Source of the DNA: Fragilaria crotonensis
Lineage: Eukaryota > Bacillariophyta > Fragilariophyceae > Fragilariales > Fragilariaceae
Length of the DNA: 64,000 nucleotides
Direction: 5' to 3'
Assembly (NCBI GenBank): GCA_022925895.1
Contig: JAKSYS010000048.1
Coordinates: 1 to 64,000 of the forward strand
Every line of letters starts with the position of its first letter. Within the stretch, counting starts at the first letter, position 1. A program made the position numbers and the translations under genes. The notes beneath the pieces are model-generated. The model did no database searches, was not told the DNA's origin, and saw nothing but the letters and a program-made list of their open reading frames with translations. Shown in pieces: positions 1-9,771 of the stretch.

Positions 1-690
1 GGTAGATGCTATGATGCCTCTTATTCTGTTATGACAGCAATACTACGTGAGAGTAATCTATACACAACCTGGTATGTTTCCGCTGTGTTTATATCGGATG
101 TTCGACAACCGCCATAATCTAAAAAATCAACATTCTGGTTGCCTACCTTAGGCAATACATAGGGAATCTTGATCATGGAAATGGAAGAATAAACGTCGTA
201 TGTCGTAAAATAGATACCTAATTAACATACCCTGGTGGTTCTTACAAGGGCGTGTTCCTTCAATATCAGTCAGGCGGATCTGGTATTACTATACAGAGTA
301 ATTAGGTGTGTATGCCAACGAGTACCGTGAAAAGTTTGCCTAGGAAAAAAATACTCCGAGGAGGTCCTGTAAAATCACATGCAATTAGTACCAAGCAGAG
401 GTGCGTGGCCGGACCTTTCGGAGGAGTGGAGCACTCGTACTATGATACTTGTCCTAGACACTACACAGTATGACATATCACGTATCATTCATGTTCCGGA
501 GTTCATCTGTATGATGACGTAGAAGTATGAAACATGCACCAGTTGCCAATACATACGTCATACGAGGAATCTCTTACATGTCAGCATGTCTCACACACCA
601 TGTGTAAGATATTTGTATGCGACTTAGATGAGTCAGATGTTTGAAAAGCACTGTACCATACTGTGCCTCGAGCGCACGTATGCGACATAG
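1..690. other. Gene-free stretch
   Basis: No convincing open reading frame, intron signal or RNA gene is visible. The sequence is a moderately AT-rich mixture with short imperfect repeats. It ends at the target duplication of the MITE that starts at 699. Confidence 0.5.
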
Positions 691-698
691 GACATAGC

Positions 699-1058
699 CA
701 GGGCTGATTTTTTTAGGCGATCTGGCCGGCGCGCCTACGAGCGCCTAAAACTCGCAAATTTAGGCGCTTTGTCGAAGTCTAATTTAGGCGCTGGGGTTAG
801 GGGTTAGGGGTTAGGGTTACAGTACAGTGTCACAGTGCCAGTACAAAAATCAAGACAAAGGATCACGACAGTACTACTGTACAACTAATGTATCGTCCTA
901 CTGGTACCGGCTACTGTTTATCGTCGTACTGTCTACTGTATATAAATACATATACAGTATGTTTATCTATATTATCGTTTAATTTAGACGCTTTGTCGAA
1001 GTCAAATTTAGGCGATCATGCTCATTTTTTAGGCGCCCGCCTAAAAAAATCACCCCTG
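699..1058. mobile_element. hAT-type MITE, 360 bp
   Basis: Seen: 21-bp terminal inverted repeats (699-719 and 1038-1058) beginning CAGGG and ending in TTTTTTTAGGCG, with one mismatch, flanked by perfect 8-bp direct repeats GACATAGC (691-698 and 1059-1066). An 8-bp target duplication and a CAGRG-like start are hallmarks of the hAT superfamily. The interior has no transposase. It carries many TTTAGGCG motifs in both orientations and a 34-bp internal direct repeat (757-790 and 981-1014). hAT elements keep short subterminal motifs as transposase binding sites, so the TAGGCG repeats may have that role (inference). The element is non-autonomous and would need a hAT transposase encoded elsewhere. Confidence 0.88.
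793..819 (+). repeat. Interstitial telomere-like repeat inside the MITE
   Basis: Three tandem GGGGTTA heptamers run into GGGTTA. This is a variant of the TTAGGG telomere repeat. It lies inside the hAT MITE, not at a chromosome end, so it belongs to the element or was gained by it. Confidence 0.7.
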
Positions 1059-1066
1059 GACATAGC

Positions 1067-1758
1067 ATATCGCAACTATAATGCAAATTCATTTGCTTCT
1101 GGAGACGAGATTCGACACGTTTAGATCGTTAGATCCACACGGTCCCATGCAGGAATCTCGGCTACCGTCACTCCTATTCCACAAAATTTCGGTAACAGAG
1201 CACAGGGCAGTGCTAGATGACACACTAGTTTCCCCATGATTGTCCGATTTTTCTCACTGTTGCTGCATGTATTGCCTCCGCCTGCGTCGGCCATCCAGAT
1301 ACCCGATCCATTCTTACCCCTGTCGTGCTGGAACCAAATCTTCTACCAAGTAGCCAACTTACTTTTTCCACGGATGTCAGACCATACCAGATGGTGAAGG
1401 GCACGAAGAACAAACGGAAGGCTGTCATGGCCGGAGGGATGAGACGACGTCATGAATTGGGTGTGTGAGTGGATGCCATTCTGGGTCCAGAGTAGTGCAA
1501 TGACAAGTAGTGATATGTTCGAATAGTGATGGCGTGCAATCCATTGAGAAACACCGAATCCTTGGATTCTTCGAATCCACTCGTATTGGATTGAAAATTC
1601 TTTATGCCATTGCTAACGTGAGATTGAGACGATAGTCAACGATTCATTCACCTTTTCGCTACACAACTGATTAAAGCTACGAGGTTTGGTTGCAACTTGC
1701 AACACTACCTACTAAACTAGAAGAGGGCATGTGAGACATTCAAACATAGTCTCGCCTC
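1067..1758. other. Intergenic; possible short exon on minus strand
   Basis: No recognisable gene. On the minus strand a 22-codon hydrophobic reading frame starts with ATG at 1428 and runs directly into a GTAAGT donor-like site near 1362. This could be the first exon of a small membrane protein, but no convincing second exon was found. The rest looks like the 3' flank of the mitochondrial carrier gene. Confidence 0.3.
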
Positions 1759-2892
1759 CTAGTCAAGGAATGCGAGCATTTCCTTCGACATTTCCATACC
1801 AAAGAAGCACGCGGCATTAGCTGGAAAGGCTCGGATCATGGCAGGTCTGATGCCTCGGAATAGCGCTCCTATTCCTTCCTTGGCAGTAAGGTCCTGGTAT
1901 ACATGAAAGAGACCTCGGTATTGACCCTCAGGAGCAGTTTGCCATCTTGACTTGATCACGTCAGGAGGGATTGCAACGGACCAGCATGCCACGCCACCTA
2001 ACCCTCCTGCTGTCAAAACAGCAAGTGGTGACAAAGTTCCGGCCTCGGCTCCCTGCATCTTCATGAACTCTCGTTTACTTAACTCATATACTCCAAACCA
2101 AGCGACACTTCCCGGACCGTCCCTCAAAAGGGTGGCCAGAAGACCCTTGAAAAGACTCTTAACACCTCCCTGTCGCAAAACTTGTCCAGCGCAATCGAGC
2201 ATACCTTTGTACTTAGGGGGACCACTCGATGCCTGTTGAATCTGCATCAAGCACTTGATTCGCTCAGTCGGGGCCATCAAAATCGTTGCAGGAAACGCAC
2301 TCAACCCCCCGGCAATACAGACCTGAGCAATTGTGAACTCTTCAATCGGCGGTTGTTTCAAGATAACTGTCTCCCACCAATTAACAGCTCGCTTTCCCAT
2401 GTCGTAGCCCCAAAGCTAACAGCATACATTGGAACGTCGCCACGAGCCGATACACCCCGGTACAAACCTCGGATGCCTTCATTACGAAAAATCGTTCCTA
2501 GCATTCCAAGTACAGAGCCAAGCCCCTGTTCCAGTCTGCATGCGGACCTTGATGAGGTCAAGGGGTGGCCCACCAAAACAGCACATACTCCACCGACGCC
2601 GCCCGACAAGAAGCTATTGATCCCAGACGTGGCTGTTGTACAGGAACAAACAAAGGGAACGGTAGGGAAGGCAATTAGTAGATGTTGCAAGTGGTTTTCC
2701 GTGGATCACATGATACGACAACTCATCATCGCTGTCGTTGTTGAAGTTGGTGGTGGTGTTTTGGAAGTGACGGAAGAGCTTATCAGGATCTAACTTACGT
2801 TTTGTTCCCGCCTCAGCAATCTCATGCGTTTGGCTACCACGAGCAGCATCCATGTCCAATGACAAGGTAGGGGAGGTTTCAAGCTCTGACAT
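1759..2892 (-). CDS. Mitochondrial carrier family protein, acylcarnitine-type (frameshifted)
   Basis: SLC25-type inner-membrane carrier, most like the carnitine/acylcarnitine carriers that exchange acylcarnitine for carnitine across the inner mitochondrial membrane. Exon 1 is 2892-2799, followed by a GTAAGT...CAG intron at 2798-2633. Exon 2 opens with GGVGGVCAVLVGHPL, the start of the first carrier repeat. Later repeats show APTERIKCLMQIQ and PPDVIKSRWQT, matching the Px[DE]xx[KR] signatures. The first signature (PLDLIK) can only be read by shifting frame at about 2562-2565 and back at about 2517-2526. Further 1-3 nt losses lie near 2432-2447 and 2404-2416, the last in a T run. Length with shifts resolved is about 310 residues, normal for the family. 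Substrate is inferred from overall resemblance. The gene is either a young pseudogene or carries assembly indels; I favour indels because the flanking frame is well conserved. Confidence 0.82.
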
Positions 2893-4329
2893 GTTGGACG
2901 TAGATCTGTTTTGTGCGAAGAAGGTAATGATCGCACAAATTGATGTTAGTATTCAACAAGTAGTGTGTGATATTGACGACCATGTCGGGTGATGCTTCAG
3001 GTGGTAGATGGGACTCGCGATGATGCAGCTGATTTTTAGATGTCAAGTGTCACATCCGTGCAACTTGCAACCATACATCAGTACCTGGTACTCCGAGTAC
3101 TTCTGTAATACAGTACTGTAGTACCTGCTACTATACTGCGCTACATGGTACTATGCGTAACTACTGGTACTAACTACTGCTCATCTGCTCATGACATAGT
3201 ATGCAAACAAGTACCAGGGATCCGTCCGAGGTGAGACCCGGCTTTAATTTCGATGCAAATGTTTTGCTATCTTCGAAAGAAAATGACGATTTTGATGCCA
3301 CGTCACGTTTGGCCATTTTTGTTCCGAATTTCTTGCATCAGCGCAAAACCGAATTCGCATTTTGTGAAGGTTACCAGTCCAGGTCCTTGTTGTTTTGCAG
3401 GCCTTCGAGGGGTAAAATCAGTACTAACCAAAAAACAATAGAAATACGATTTAGAGGGTGAAGGTGATAGGGGAGTTGGACATCAACAGAGGACAAATGT
3501 GACGGTAAGCAATCTGTTGATTGGCATGCAATTGTGCTTGCTTTCTATGCAACATGAGAATCTGGAATTTAAGAATGCTATGAACTCCATTAATGTAAAT
3601 ATGGAGCAAAGCTTTTAGATGGTGAAGAATGCTGGTAGTAATATCTGATGACTTGCAATTTGACCAGCAAAAACCAGTGCCACCCCAGCAGCAAGGTACT
3701 GCTGCTGGGCGACCATGCAAAGAAGTCTGCAACCCTGATGCTGACCCCCAGGAAGTCTTCATGGCCTCTGGCAGGAGTATCAGCACGACGGGGTACTAGG
3801 AGGTGGGAGAAAAGCTGCAAGAAGAAGGCTATTCTCCCAGCAATCTGCTGAGCGTGGTCATTTTAAGCATCAGTATCCTCACTGGCAAAAGTTGGAGTGG
3901 GATTCAATTGGTGGCCTTGTCAGGCAAGGCCACACAGCAGATGCGGGCATAGTAGACGATAGAATCTATGCAGTGTATAGTGGGCAGACTTCTGTTACAA
4001 ACATAATCAATGGATTGAAGAGAGGTAGAAAAACGTCACTCTGAGTCCCTACTATCTTGCAATTTGTACGTCTATACCCGTGCTCATACTCGCTCGCTCT
4101 GGTGTTGTAGTTGTCAGATGAGACCATTTTCAAAAATACCTTGAAATTCAAACAAAACTGCTGCCGAATGCTTAGCTACCGTTGTTACCACAACTGACTA
4201 CAATTGATACATGGAAGAGACACAGTTGGAAAGTAAAGTTAAGGGTAGTAAACAACAAGAAATGGACCCTAACCAGTCTGCAGTTGAGGGTCCTTGTGTT
4301 ACAAATTACATTTTTGTGTTTTTGTGAAG
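2893..4329. other. Intergenic, GTAC-rich segment and probable transposon debris
   Basis: 3080-3205 is dense in GTAC-type palindromes. From about 3450 to 4330 the sequence contains only short reading frames without recognisable domains. It may include the decayed left part of the Harbinger relic that becomes recognisable at 4330; no left terminal repeat was found. Confidence 0.4.
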
Positions 4330-4744
4330 TTGGGTCACTGAATGATACAAATATTCTTTATTTGACACCATTGCTGGAGTTGTTTGTTGACAGATCATTT
4401 GCAGAATTGGAGCAAAGAAGCATCATCATGCTTGTTCCATTTGAAGTTGTGGAGGATTTATTGGCATGCATGGTGACGCCAAGAAAGCATTTTTTAGGTG
4501 GCCCGCGTATCATGAGCATTAGTTTTACTGTGACATCACGATTGGCGTTGATCCTGCAGTCTATGCGTCTATTGTACCCCCCTTCCCCCCTTCTGATACT
4601 AGGTTCAAATTCATCAAGTTTTGAACAAAATTGTACCGATTATACGTACCCGGTATGCCCGAGAAATGTACAAATTCTGACACCCCCCCCCAAAAAAAGA
4701 GAGTGCGTAAAAAATCGGAAAAACTCCCATACGGTTGAATACTC
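4330..4744 (+). pseudogene. PIF/Harbinger relic: transposase fragment plus right end
   Basis: The frame at about 4330-4480 encodes GSLNDTNILYLTPLLE followed by a VDRSFAELEQ block. This matches the DDE transposase of the element at 54973-63701 (GSLNDLSILNLSPLLLE, then VDGSLTELEQ, around the second catalytic Asp). About 4516-4744 aligns with that element's right end at 63484-63701 (shared start GCATTA.TTTTACTGTGAC, C-run, AAATTCATCAA and GGAAAAACTC blocks). The relic ends in GAATACTC followed by TAA at 4745-4747, equivalent to the GAATGCTC-TTA end of the larger element. Internal sequence between transposase and right end has been deleted. Confidence 0.75.
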
Positions 4745-4747
4745 TAA

Positions 4748-4774
4748 GGCCCGTTGTTAACTCCCCTCCTACCT
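4748..4774 (+). repeat. Left terminal inverted repeat of the 3.8-kb Harbinger element
   Basis: 27 bp starting GGCCCGTTGTTAACTCCC; inverted match at 8547-8573 with one C/T difference. Preceded by the TAA target duplication. Confidence 0.93.
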
Positions 4775-4845
4775 CAGCACTATTTTGGGACAATTTGTCA
4801 TTTGTTGGTAACAGAACGTTAAATTTGAGAAAAAACCCGGAAAAT

Positions 4846-4913
4846 GGTAGGAGGCAAGGGGTGCCTCCACCCCTGTTTGCAAACAGGGGTGGACGCACCT
4901 CTCGCATCCTACC
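4846..4913. repeat. Long hairpin with 28-bp perfect palindrome, subterminal
   Basis: 4866-4893 is a perfect palindrome (TCCACCCCTGTTTG and its reverse complement, no loop). The flanks continue as an imperfect inverted repeat beginning GGTAGGAGGCAAGGGGTG on the left, giving a hairpin of about 68 bp. It sits about 100 bp inside the left TIR and contains the GGTAGGA motif also present in the TIRs. It is probably a transposase/ORF1 recognition structure. Confidence 0.8.
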
Positions 4914-5116
4914 ACATGTATAATGTCGTATGATACTGCCCCTCAACTCTTTATACTTTTATATGTCCATGTGGATAATCATCCAAAAAACATTTTTAAT
5001 GTGCTCGCTCTTGTATGGTCCGCTCCATCACATTCTATGCATACTGCTCCCAACGACGTTCGTAATGCATAGTACTAGTCGTCATAGTAACTAGGTTGTG
5101 GCTCGTATTGATCAGC

Positions 5117-6790
5117 ATGGATGGTGCCCTGCAAGAGTCGGAGATCACTGCTGCAAAGCAGCATCACATGATGTTGCTGAAGAAGAAAAAGGCCGAGAGA
5201 AAGAATAATGCCGATGCGGCATTCAACGAGTGGACAAGAATCGTTACTCTGGACAGCATCGTGCTTTCTGCGGATTGTGAGCATCGAATCAATTGATTCA
5301 AAGCCTTTAGAATCATGGAACATGAAGCATCTACGTGCGCTCTGTTCCAAATTCAAGATATCAGGGTACAAGAACAGGAGGCGTGATGAAATGGTGAGCT
5401 TGCTTTGGGAACGAAAAAAGAACGAATTTGTGGAGAGGGACCAGTATGATGATGAAAATGTTGGGGACGAGTCACCACTACATGATACTAGACTGCATGT
5501 CGATGCTGATAATTCCCAGCTCTATTCCGATTCCAGTGAAGATGATTCCAAAATGCCAGCTGCATCATCCCCAGTGACACGGTCAACCACGGCTAAAGCC
5601 GCCGCTTCATTGGTAAATGAGACGACAAACAAGAAGAGGCGGGGAAAGAACCTCCTGTTGGCAATCGAGCCGTCTCCATCCAGCAAGAAGCCAAAAACAT
5701 GTAACAAGGGCACCGTGCCATCTTCAGTTACGATCGATGGAACATACTATCGAGCCATCAACGTTTGGTTTGATGAGAGGAACCGAGTAGACATTGTCAA
5801 CATGGGTTCCAGTCCTACCATTCGGAACTCGACGCAAGGAAGAAGTTTGCAAACAAGCCCACATATGACAAGCTTTTGGTTACCTTGACAACTCGGCAGA
5901 GAACATTGCAATTAACTACATTGGCTTTGACAATGAATATCTCAATGACTGCGGTATTACAGACCAATATGCCAGTGAATTTGATATCCTTACGTCGGAA
6001 GATCTGTGCAACGTTTTGGAGTACGTAGTGCATTGGTATAACGTTGCGTTTAGAAATAACAAAACCTCAGGTACGTAACAATCTGCAAATCTGCTAGTAC
6101 TCAAGAGTAAAGCATTCGCGCCTTTCTTCTCACCTTCTGCTTCATCATATCAAAACAGGAAATCATGCGGACTTTCATCAGTTTGTCGGTTCGCGACCGT
6201 ATGTCTATTATTACCATTTGTGGTTGGTTGATATCCCACATCTATCGTATCTTGCTGTGCCGAAGTTAAGTGCTGCCGTATTCCGCGTCAGTGCTGCTAC
6301 GACCAACCAAGGCATCAACAGCGAACTGGATGATGCTGATTCCACAATTTCAAACGGTAGCAGCGCTGCCGACGACGAGGTTTCGTCCATCCTTTCTCCT
6401 CCTATTGCTATCATGCGACAGAGGAGGGCAATGAGTACTCCAAGCAGTACGAGTTCTAGGAATACTCCTGCTGGTAAAGCAGGGCTTGTCAACGCAACCA
6501 AAGTTCACCTTCTTGAGTCGCATTTGCATACCTTGGAGAAGCTACAAATCGAGGCGGCTGCCCAGCAGAAGGAGAAGCATGTTAGGGATGAGCGATTGGC
6601 ATTGACTGTGGAGTTGAAAACGGTCGAAGAAATGTTGGTCATGAAGAAAAATGAGTTGAAGGCTTTTGACTCGGACGTAGATTCAGATTCGGAGAAAGAG
6701 TTTGTTTGTAATCAAATCAAGAAACTGAGGAAAAAACAGAGGACACTCACAGCTCTCGTGTATGCTAGTGATGACGAGGACAAGTTATAA
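5117..6790 (+). CDS. Harbinger ORF1: SAP-like / coiled-coil DNA-binding protein (frame breaks)
   Basis: Accessory protein of the transposon; in PIF/Harbinger the second protein binds DNA and aids nuclear import of the transposase. The start is ATG at 5117. A Lys-rich helical N-terminus is followed, after a frame change near 5250-5290, by a helical segment (about 5313-5423: WNMKHLRALCSKFKISGYKN then RRRDEM) resembling a SAP DNA-binding fold, and then an acidic and basic linker with a KKRRGK nuclear-localisation-like stretch. A second frame change near 5820-5870 precedes conserved-looking sequence and a GTACGT...CAG intron (6071-6158). The last part (about 6490-6790) is a strong coiled coil. 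It converges on the transposase, stop to stop 86 bp apart. The frame changes may be unrecognised introns, decay or sequence errors. Confidence 0.65.
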
Positions 6791-6875
6791 ATTGAGTGGC
6801 TATTAAAGTATTAAGTATTATAATTTGAAACACGTTCGCTCATTCTAGAACTACTACTAGCACTTGTAGCTTCTT

Positions 6876-8117
6876 CTACATTAACCCCACTTCATGTAGT
6901 TCATAGCGACGCCTAACAAGATTTCCAGGCGGACGTCGCATTCCTTGCTGCGTCACTTTACGTAATAGCATATCCCTCATGATACTTGTACCAGGAATGC
7001 TTCGATACTTTCGGATTGTAGGCGTGTATCCCCATCCAAATGGTGCACGACGGTTAGGTTCAATACCTGCAAGAATTGTTTCGGTGTTTCCTTTATGTTC
7101 TCCATCCTCCTCGTCTATGCAGTAGTTGTGTAAACGCCCACACGCCATCACGATCTCACTTGAGAATTGAAGGGAGGTCTGCATTGGCGTCTGCAGGATC
7201 CGCCACTTGTTGGTTAGCAGACCAAACGACATTTCGATGCGAATTCGCATCTGGCTTAAAAAGAAATTGTAGGCATCTTTGGTTGGATCATTGCGATGGC
7301 CGCCGGTGAATGGAGTCAACATTTTCTCTCCTACCGAATAGGCGGCATCGCCAATGATGTAGTATCCGTCAGGAAGGTGCTTCACGTATTGAAACAGGGG
7401 CGTCCGCTCAAAAGCTACCTGGTCGCCGCATTTTCCAGGTGCAACAACCCCAACAAACTGGAAACGACATTTGATGTCACAGACCGCTTGAACATTCAAA
7501 CCAAATACTCCATAATGTCCAGAAAAGAAGGCACCCGGTTTACCCATGGACTCCTTCATTGTCGGTCGTTTTGTAATAGCCAGAAAGCCATCGATACATC
7601 CAACACATCCTCTCACCAAGTTGCCAGTACTTACTGCAGCAAAATCCTTGGCAACCTTCTCCATATCGGCACGTGTTGCAGGCATCCTTATATCCAGTTC
7701 TGGACACCGATTTACAGCCAATATAAATAAGTCCCTGCACCTGTAAACTGATGACAAACTGAGACCATACGCTGTCTTCAGATCCAAGCATTTTCCACCG
7801 CTGAGGTATCGTATTCCGACCGCAACGACAATCTCAGGAGGAATGTGCTCGAGCACTGGGCAATGAACTTCATCAATAACGATGTCTTTTCCCAGTACAT
7901 GAGTAAGCTTTTCAAATGCTTGCAAGGACATGCGGTATGTTCTCTTGAACAAATTCTCATGTTGTAACTGGAGAACATGAGCTTCCCAGTTAATGCGGCG
8001 GTGATTCCACTTCGCTTCCCTGGTTTCGCGATCATCAAAAAACGTTCCCGAATAAAAAACGAAGTGAGTTAATGTGATTCTTGATTCGCGCAAAGACATC
8101 GTAGTAGCAATTATCAT
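6876..8117 (-). CDS. PIF/Harbinger DDE transposase (DDE_Tnp_4 type)
   Basis: A 413-residue uninterrupted frame. Catalyses excision and insertion of the element. The catalytic triad is readable: D176 in CVGCIDG, D257 in YYIIGDAAY and E295 in RIRIEMSFG, in the order and spacing of the RNase H-like DDE_Tnp_4 domain. An N-terminal helical region (about residues 50-130, ending YGLSLSSVYR) fits the helix-turn-helix that precedes this domain. C-terminal HNYCIDEE is the usual end block. ATG at 8117 is the farthest in-frame start; alternatives are M7 and later. All catalytic residues are present, so the enzyme could be functional. Confidence 0.93.
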   Translation of the reverse strand: MIIATTMSLRESRITLTHFVFYSGTFFDDRETREAKWNHRRINWEAHVLQLQHENLFKRTYRMSLQAFEKLTHVLGKDIVIDEVHCPVLEHIPPEIVVAVGIRYLSGGKCLDLKTAYGLSLSSVYRCRDLFILAVNRCPELDIRMPATRADMEKVAKDFAAVSTGNLVRGCVGCIDGFLAITKRPTMKESMGKPGAFFSGHYGVFGLNVQAVCDIKCRFQFVGVVAPGKCGDQVAFERTPLFQYVKHLPDGYYIIGDAAYSVGEKMLTPFTGGHRNDPTKDAYNFFLSQMRIRIEMSFGLLTNKWRILQTPMQTSLQFSSEIVMACGRLHNYCIDEEDGEHKGNTETILAGIEPNRRAPFGWGYTPTIRKYRSIPGTSIMRDMLLRKVTQQGMRRPPGNLVRRRYELHEVGLM

Positions 8118-8546
8118 CAGCCCGGAGGATGCAAGAGGCCTGCATTGTCAAATTATAGGTCGAGTCCTCTCCACTGAAGTAATCAAGAAGCGATGGATAC
8201 TATTCCGCGAATAGCAAGTCATGTGGTGGAAGGTCAAAATACTCGAATACACCGAGTATACTACATTCTACAGCAGATTTCATTCTCGAGAAAAAATCTT
8301 TCAGAATTTGACTCTAGGATTGTATATCAAGAGAATAAATGTGTGCACCTTCGCCCCCTAATTAAAAACGTTTTTGTCATTCGATGATCATCCAATCAGA
8401 TCATGAGCGTATCTCTAAGTAAAAGTAGGACGAGAAAAAAGAAGAGAAAACATGAGTTAACAATGAAACCCGATCTGCTGATATTCGATGTTAAACAGTC
8501 GTTATGATCGCGAACCCCCTCCTACCGTCCTACCTCAAGAATGTCA

Positions 8547-8573
8547 AGGTAGGAAGGGAGTTAACAACGGGCC
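8547..8573 (-). repeat. Right terminal inverted repeat of the 3.8-kb Harbinger element
   Basis: Inverted copy of 4748-4774, followed by TAA at 8574-8576. Just inside it (about 8529-8555) a TCCTACCT/AGGTAGGA hairpin repeats the subterminal motif. Confidence 0.93.
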
Positions 8574-8846
8574 TAAATAAAAAGCCCATTTTGAACGATA
8601 GGGATTGCATCGAAACTCGAAACCAGACGAGTAGCCGGATGACGCACAGTCCGACATTCCAAGTTAGCCTGCATTGGCACTGGAGACTGGAGACTGGACC
8701 ATACATGCAGTCCTCTCGTCGCTCGTTTTCCTTGTTCGCGTTGTTCACTCATCCATTTCGACTTGTTCATCTTCGCTATACGATATACGCAAAGTGCACT
8801 TGAGCGCACACCTCACATTGCACCTTCACCGTTGTAAGAAATACCC

Positions 8847-9771
8847 ATGGCGTCGATTTCAGCAGAGGCGAGAGCCAAGGTTGATCTGGCGAAAAAGAAT
8901 GTTCAAGAATGTGAGATGGAAATGCAAATGCTGAAAACAAAGATTCGTGGCCTTGGAACTGACGGTGGAGACCCCAACTCGCTGGAGTTGGCAGTATTGA
9001 AGGTGAGCGACATGCGGCATTCAATCGTAAAATCAAAGGAAGCCACCAGTCTGATATTGCTTGTCTTTTGTTTTCTAGGTTGAAGGGCTACCAGAAGGAG
9101 CTTCTCCAACGTTCGCGCTCCAGCTATCTTCCCCTATTGAAGAGGCGTCCATTACAAAGATTTTTGATCCCCTTGACCCAACTGCTGAAGGATCCTTTGC
9201 CAAGTTCCAAGGGGTAGAAACTTCCAACGCAATCCTCTCAGTCTCAGCCAAAGATGCTGATATCCCTTTGGGAGCGTCTGCTTCGATTGATATCGCGACG
9301 CTATGTAGCATTTCGGATCCCACGCAATCGGTCTATGTCACTGAAAAATCGGTTGCCATTTATGCGGAAGGCGGGGATGATGTCGAGCTGACAGTGGCTG
9401 TCTGCACAGTCACGTTCAATGTCACCTACAAACCATCCGCAAAGGATCAGCGAGAGGAGCTTTACGAGCTATTGAACAAGGCGTCCGAGAAGAAGAGCAA
9501 ATACGTGAGCGAATTGCAGCAAGCGGCGAAGCAATCACACCGTGTAGATCCTGCATCAACTGCGGCAGTAAAGTCCGGATTCCTCAACAAAGACGCAGCT
9601 CCTAAGAAGAAAGAGCCATCCAAATTGATGCAGTTTTATGAGAAGAACCTTGGTCCGCGCTCGTTGGTTCGACAAATCCTTCCCATTGCCAAGAATTATC
9701 TGATCTTTTTTGGAGCGGTCATTCTCTTTCATTTCAAGGGGCAGGAACTAGCATTGCCGCCGCCAGTATAG
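8847..9771 (+). CDS. Tail-anchored protein of unknown function, two exons
   Basis: Exon 1 is 8847-9002 (52 codons), the intron is 9003-9078 (GTGAGC...TAG) and exon 2 is 9079-9771, giving 282 residues. The ATG lies in a favourable CCCATGGCG context. An N-terminal amphipathic coiled-coil segment (about residues 5-37) is followed by a beta-rich region (about 55-165) that could be a C2- or immunoglobulin-like sandwich, then a charged coiled coil (about 175-200), a Lys-rich stretch, and a single hydrophobic segment near the C-terminus (KNYLIFFGAVILFHF). That topology suggests a tail-anchored protein of ER, mitochondrial or plastid outer membranes. No family assigned. It lies 273 bp beyond the Harbinger right end, so the transposon landed in its promoter side. 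Confidence 0.75.

Larger units (their letters stand above)
4748..8573. mobile_element. Complete PIF/Harbinger DNA transposon, 3.8 kb
   Basis: Seen: 27-bp terminal inverted repeats with one mismatch, beginning GGCCCGTTGTTAACTCCC, flanked by 3-bp TAA direct repeats (4745-4747 and 8574-8576). A 3-bp TWA target duplication is diagnostic for PIF/Harbinger. Inside are two convergent genes: ORF1 on plus (5117-6790) and a DDE transposase on minus (6876-8117), the usual two-gene set of this superfamily, in which both proteins are needed for transposition. GGTAGGA motifs recur near both ends and form hairpins. The transposase frame is uninterrupted with all three acidic residues, so the element is potentially active, although ORF1 shows frame breaks. 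8118-8546 holds no further gene. Confidence 0.93.

Noticed and set aside
793-819. Chromosome-end telomere
   Set aside because: Only three units, embedded in a MITE with genes on one side and unique sequence on the other.
888-1124. 78-codon plus-strand reading frame
   Set aside because: It lies mostly inside the hAT MITE and runs across its right TIR and target duplication, so it is not a gene.
2182-2793. 203-codon plus-strand frame
   Set aside because: Antisense shadow of the mitochondrial carrier gene, whose motifs and intron are clear on the minus strand.
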